Part shown: in pieces, positions 5,952 to 8,454 of the stretch
Numbering within the stretch: the stretch's first letter is position 1
How the letters are laid out: each line of letters starts with the position of its first letter
Source of the DNA: Nitrospirota bacterium
GTDB taxonomy: Bacteria; Nitrospirota; Thermodesulfovibrionia; Thermodesulfovibrionales; Dissulfurispiraceae
Assembly: GCA_016212685.1 (NCBI GenBank)
Contig: JACREW010000265.1
Span: forward strand, 1-8,454
Direction: 5' to 3'
Length of the DNA stretch: 8,454 nucleotides
Position numbers and translations under genes: made by a program
Notes under the pieces: generated by a model
Databases searched by the model: none
Seen by the model: only the letters and a program-made list of their open reading frames with translations
What the model was told of the DNA's origin: nothing

Positions 5952-6770
5952 TCAGTAAATAACTTTTTCGAGGAACAATCCCTGTGCCGGAGCTGTCGGG
6001 CCGGCATTTTTTCTGTCTTTTGAAAGCATGATTTTTTCGATATCGGACGGGTCGATCTTTCCCCTTCCGGCTTCGATAACGGTTCCCACAATATTTCTTA
6101 CCATGTGCCTCAGAAACGCATCGGCTTCGATGCGTATTTTAATAAAATCGCCTTCGAGGCATGCCGTCATAAAATCGATTGCATTCAAATGTTCTATAGA
6201 CGCATCGATTACGGTCCTCACGGGATTTTTAGCCCCGCAGCCGCTCCCTCTGAAAGAAGAAAAGTCGTGTCTGCCTTTAAAAAATCTCAATGCTTCCGCT
6301 ATCGCGTCAAAATGCAACTTGTGGGGAATTCTCCACGCATACCTGTATAAGAACGGCGAAACTATATGCGAATTGGAGATTAAATAGAAATAAATTTTGC
6401 TCTTTGCGCCGTATCTCGGATGAAAATCAGGCGCGGCATCTGACGTATTTATGACCCGTATTTCGTTGGGGAGGTTGGCGTTAAGCGCCCTCAGCAATAC
6501 ATTCAGCGGCAGCTCCGATAATGTCTTAAATGATGCGACCTGCGCGAGCGCGTGCACTCCTGCGTCCGTCCTTCCCGCGCCGATGAGTTTTACGTCTTCG
6601 CCCGTGATCTTTTTAATTGTGTCTTGGATTGTCCCCTGAATCGTAATAATGCTTTTTTGTCTTTTGCAATCTCCAATCTCAAATTTCAAATCTGAAATTC
6701 CAGAGGGCTGTATCTGCCATCCGTTGTAATTGGTCCCGTCGTATTGAACTGTGAGTTTGATGTTGCGCAT
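5952..6770 (-). CDS. truA: tRNA pseudouridine(38-40) synthase
   Basis: A 272-residue enzyme that isomerises uridines 38-40 in the anticodon stem-loop of many tRNAs. It begins MRNIKLTVQYDGTNYNGWQI, typical for TruA, and carries GAGRTDAGVHAL (64-75) with the catalytic Asp69, plus RHMVRNIVGT and AGPTAPAQGLFLEKVIY at the C-terminus. Compared with the family it has about 15-20 extra residues between WQIQ and TIQGTIQ (residues about 22-41), coded by degenerate heptamer repeats. It ends two bases from the convergent DksA-like gene and starts 18 bases after the helicase-ankyrin gene with no Shine-Dalgarno sequence, so it is probably co-transcribed with that gene. Confidence 0.95.
   Translation of the reverse strand: MRNIKLTVQYDGTNYNGWQIQPSGISDLKFEIGDCKRQKSIITIQGTIQDTIKKITGEDVKLIGAGRTDAGVHALAQVASFKTLSELPLNVLLRALNANLPNEIRVINTSDAAPDFHPRYGAKSKIYFYLISNSHIVSPFLYRYAWRIPHKLHFDAIAEALRFFKGRHDFSSFRGSGCGAKNPVRTVIDASIEHLNAIDFMTACLEGDFIKIRIEADAFLRHMVRNIVGTVIEAGRGKIDPSDIEKIMLSKDRKNAGPTAPAQGLFLEKVIY
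5985..6012 (+). terminator. Candidate intrinsic terminator of the rpsB operon, inside truA
   Basis: TGCCGG (5985-5990) and CCGGCA (6001-6006) can pair across a ten-base loop, followed directly by six T (6007-6012). This has the form of a rho-independent terminator for plus-strand transcription, 36 bases past the end of the DksA-like gene. It lies in the 3' end of the convergent truA, where the opposite strand codes for the conserved K-N-A-G-P-T-A-P-A-Q-G block. Confidence 0.55.
6667..6701. repeat. Degenerate heptamer repeat inside truA
   Basis: Five heptamers on the plus strand: CAATCTC, CAATCTC, AAATTTC, AAATCTG, AAATTCC. They fit the same (A/C)AAYYTC pattern as the mqnD and pyrH arrays but are diverged. 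truA is read from the minus strand, so the orientation relative to the gene is opposite to the other two. It codes for about residues 23-34 (G-I-S-D-L-K-F-E-I-G-D), a family-variable loop. Confidence 0.75.
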
Positions 6771-6788
6771 GGAAAGTAGTTTAACATA

Positions 6789-8454
6789 TCAAAAAGCTCT
6801 TTCAACGGCATATTCAGGGCTTTTGTTTTGTGAATTGTCATCAGATTCCCGCTCTTTGTCTTTAGACATCAGGAATTCAATAGCTGCCTGATACTCCGCA
6901 TCGCTTTTCAACCCTAAGTTTGCTGTAAGACCGATATTTGCATATTCGTAAATATTGACCCACTCATCCTTCTGCCGGATTGCGAGTTCCGGATTGAGGA
7001 TATAATGGCCTGTTCTTTTTCGTTTAAACAGCTTTTTGTTGTAAGGATTGGCGCTGTCAATCTCGTTTTTTGACAGCAGCGCCGATATGTAAGCGCGTTT
7101 TTTGCGGTACCCTGGAATTATGCTGTCAGGTACTAAGGCGATCCATCTGATTATTTCAGGGGCAGTAAATGCAACATCATAATGAGGCTTGTTTCTAATA
7201 AGATCATGTATGAATGTGAAAAATGTATAAAAAAGCAGGAATTCTCCCTGTTTAGCGTCAAGTTTAATCAGCCGCTCATCCGCCTTCAGGCTTACGCTCG
7301 GAGGCATAAGCATATCGGTTATCTTTGGGAATGAGTCTTCAGCAAACTTTTTATTTTCTATTGCCCTCTGAAACACAGACTGCCATGCCGTAAGCCCATG
7401 ACTGTCGGGCAACTCGGCATCAGCGCCGGCATTTAATAACTCCTTTATCAACGGGATATTGCCGGCATATGCCGCAAGCATCAGAGGCGTCATGTTAAAA
7501 ACATTGCGGTGGTTTATGCCGTAAATCTCGCATTCCCTGAGTATATTTTTGTAAAATCCGCTACTATATTCTTGAAGATATCTCGATACAATATTTACCC
7601 TTTGTTGATTATAAAGCGATTCATTGAATTTGAGTTTGCCGTTCTGCATAAAATAAATCTGTTTTGCCCTGTCAAAGCCGTGGAAACTGAGAAACTTTAT
7701 AATTCTACGTTCACCAAAAAAGAGGGCATATTCAAACAGCGTCTTTTTAGGCTTTTGCGATACCTCTCTGGGATTGCTTGAGCGGGCAATAAGCTCTTTC
7801 ACATGCCCGGGCGTGCATATCTGCCACGGCACAGCCTGTGTCTTGAGGATGTTTCGCCTAATATCCTCTGCCTGCTCCATGCTGCCCTGAAGCTCGAGCC
7901 TGCGCGCCTCTGCCTGCCATTCTTCGAGGGTTGATTGTTTTGTCTCAACGGTTAGTTTGTCCTGCGCATTCTTAATGTCGAGCAGGCGGAGCATCGGATG
8001 GGCGATATCGCCTTCAACCATATATAGATTCTGCGCCGAGCGGGTAACCGCCACATAGAGAGAGTTTATAAAGAATTTATATGCCTCATGGGATTTATCA
8101 GTCTTGTCGCGCTGCCTTGAATACTCAATATCTCCATCGATGTCTTCAGCGCTCACTCCGCCGACTATCTCCTGAAAGATATTTCTTTCATTGGTGATGA
8201 AGTTCAGAAGGATTACATTTTCGTATTCAAGCCCCTTTGCCTCATGGATGCTGAACAAAAGCGGCGTATTAAAAAACTGCCTTGCAGACTGCTTGTCTTC
8301 GTCGCGCATAACCAGCACGGCGAACCTGGCTGACATGCGGGTTTTTTGATTAAGCTCTCTTCGTATCTTTTCAGAGTCCTTCATCAGGATTATTTCGCCT
8401 GCCTTTTCTGACAGGCTGTTCATAAGATAATTGCTTTCCCTGTCAATAGAGCCG
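6789..8454 (-). CDS. UvrD-like helicase C-terminal region fused to ankyrin-type repeats; 5' end outside window
   Basis: 554 residues are visible and the frame stays open past the ATG at 8423 to the right edge, so the true start is outside the window. At 8202-8252 is SIHEAKGLEYENVILLN, helicase motif V of superfamily 1 UvrD/PcrA enzymes. At 8010-8063 is SLYVAVTRSAQNLYMVEG, motif VI with its arginine. Motifs I to III would lie upstream. Then comes a helical stretch, LEEWQAEARRLELQGSMEQA (about 7839-7928), resembling a TPR-like or coiled segment. Next are ankyrin-like units: a degenerate one, TLFEYALFFGERRIIKFL (7674-7742); a clear one, TPLMLAAYAGNIPLIKELLN (within 7416-7511); and a partial one, DSHGLTAWQSV (7356-7406). 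A C-terminal domain with KKRAYISALLS, NPYNKKLF and GHYILNPEL (6969-7118) is unrecognised, followed by a charged tail. Role unknown; ATP-driven nucleic-acid work controlled by protein-protein contacts is an inference. Confidence 0.85.
   Translation of the reverse strand, partial: GSIDRESNYLMNSLSEKAGEIILMKDSEKIRRELNQKTRMSARFAVLVMRDEDKQSARQFFNTPLLFSIHEAKGLEYENVILLNFITNERNIFQEIVGGVSAEDIDGDIEYSRQRDKTDKSHEAYKFFINSLYVAVTRSAQNLYMVEGDIAHPMLRLLDIKNAQDKLTVETKQSTLEEWQAEARRLELQGSMEQAEDIRRNILKTQAVPWQICTPGHVKELIARSSNPREVSQKPKKTLFEYALFFGERRIIKFLSFHGFDRAKQIYFMQNGKLKFNESLYNQQRVNIVSRYLQEYSSGFYKNILRECEIYGINHRNVFNMTPLMLAAYAGNIPLIKELLNAGADAELPDSHGLTAWQSVFQRAIENKKFAEDSFPKITDMLMPPSVSLKADERLIKLDAKQGEFLLFYTFFTFIHDLIRNKPHYDVAFTAPEIIRWIALVPDSIIPGYRKKRAYISALLSKNEIDSANPYNKKLFKRKRTGHYILNPELAIRQKDEWVNIYEYANIGLTANLGLKSDAEYQAAIEFLMSKDKERESDDNSQNKSPEYAVERAF

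Noticed and set aside
6789..8454. Helicase-ankyrin gene as a toxin-antitoxin, CRISPR or restriction component
   Set aside because: No nuclease, methylase, Cas or antitoxin partner is visible. The only neighbour in the window is truA, so no system can be named from this context.

Overview
The window looks like chromosomal DNA from a free-living, probably anaerobic bacterium. It holds a menaquinone gene of the futalosine route (mqnD), an alpha-glucan phosphorylase, cysK, and a translation-factor cluster rpsB-tsf-pyrH-frr. ATA (Ile) and AGG (Arg) codons are frequent. This mix suggests a Nitrospirota or Desulfobacterota-like lineage, but that is an inference with low confidence. Coding density is very high: the largest non-coding gap is about 140 bases.

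Layout. (1) 1-1414, minus strand: mqnD, followed with a 16-base overlap by the N-terminal third of an alpha-glucan phosphorylase that runs off the left edge. (2) 1415-1468: a short divergent promoter region. (3) 1469-2398, plus strand: cysK. (4) 2399-5949, plus strand: a leader with a candidate promoter, then rpsB, tsf, pyrH, frr, a 46-residue small protein and a TraR/DksA-type zinc-finger protein with a lysine-rich tail. Genes here overlap or lie only a few bases apart, apart from a 38-base gap after frr, so the block reads as one operon. A hairpin plus T-run that could end it lies inside the convergent truA gene. (5) 5952-8454, minus strand: truA, preceded by a large gene open at the right edge. 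That gene joins the C-terminal part of a UvrD-like superfamily 1 helicase to ankyrin-type repeats and an unrecognised C-terminal domain.

Functions. The central operon makes ribosomal protein S2, the EF-Tu exchange factor, UMP kinase and the ribosome recycling factor, so it couples translation capacity to pyrimidine supply. The DksA-like protein at its end would add RNA polymerase control. TruA modifies tRNA. CysK makes cysteine and MqnD makes a menaquinone precursor.

Two things stand out. First, short tandem repeats of one heptamer family (consensus AAAYYTC) sit in frame inside three housekeeping genes (mqnD, pyrH, truA), each at a point where the family has a variable loop or terminus. A second type of repeat also interrupts mqnD. 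Second, the helicase-ankyrin fusion at the right edge has an unusual domain architecture and is the best candidate for an undescribed system, although its N-terminal part is outside the window.
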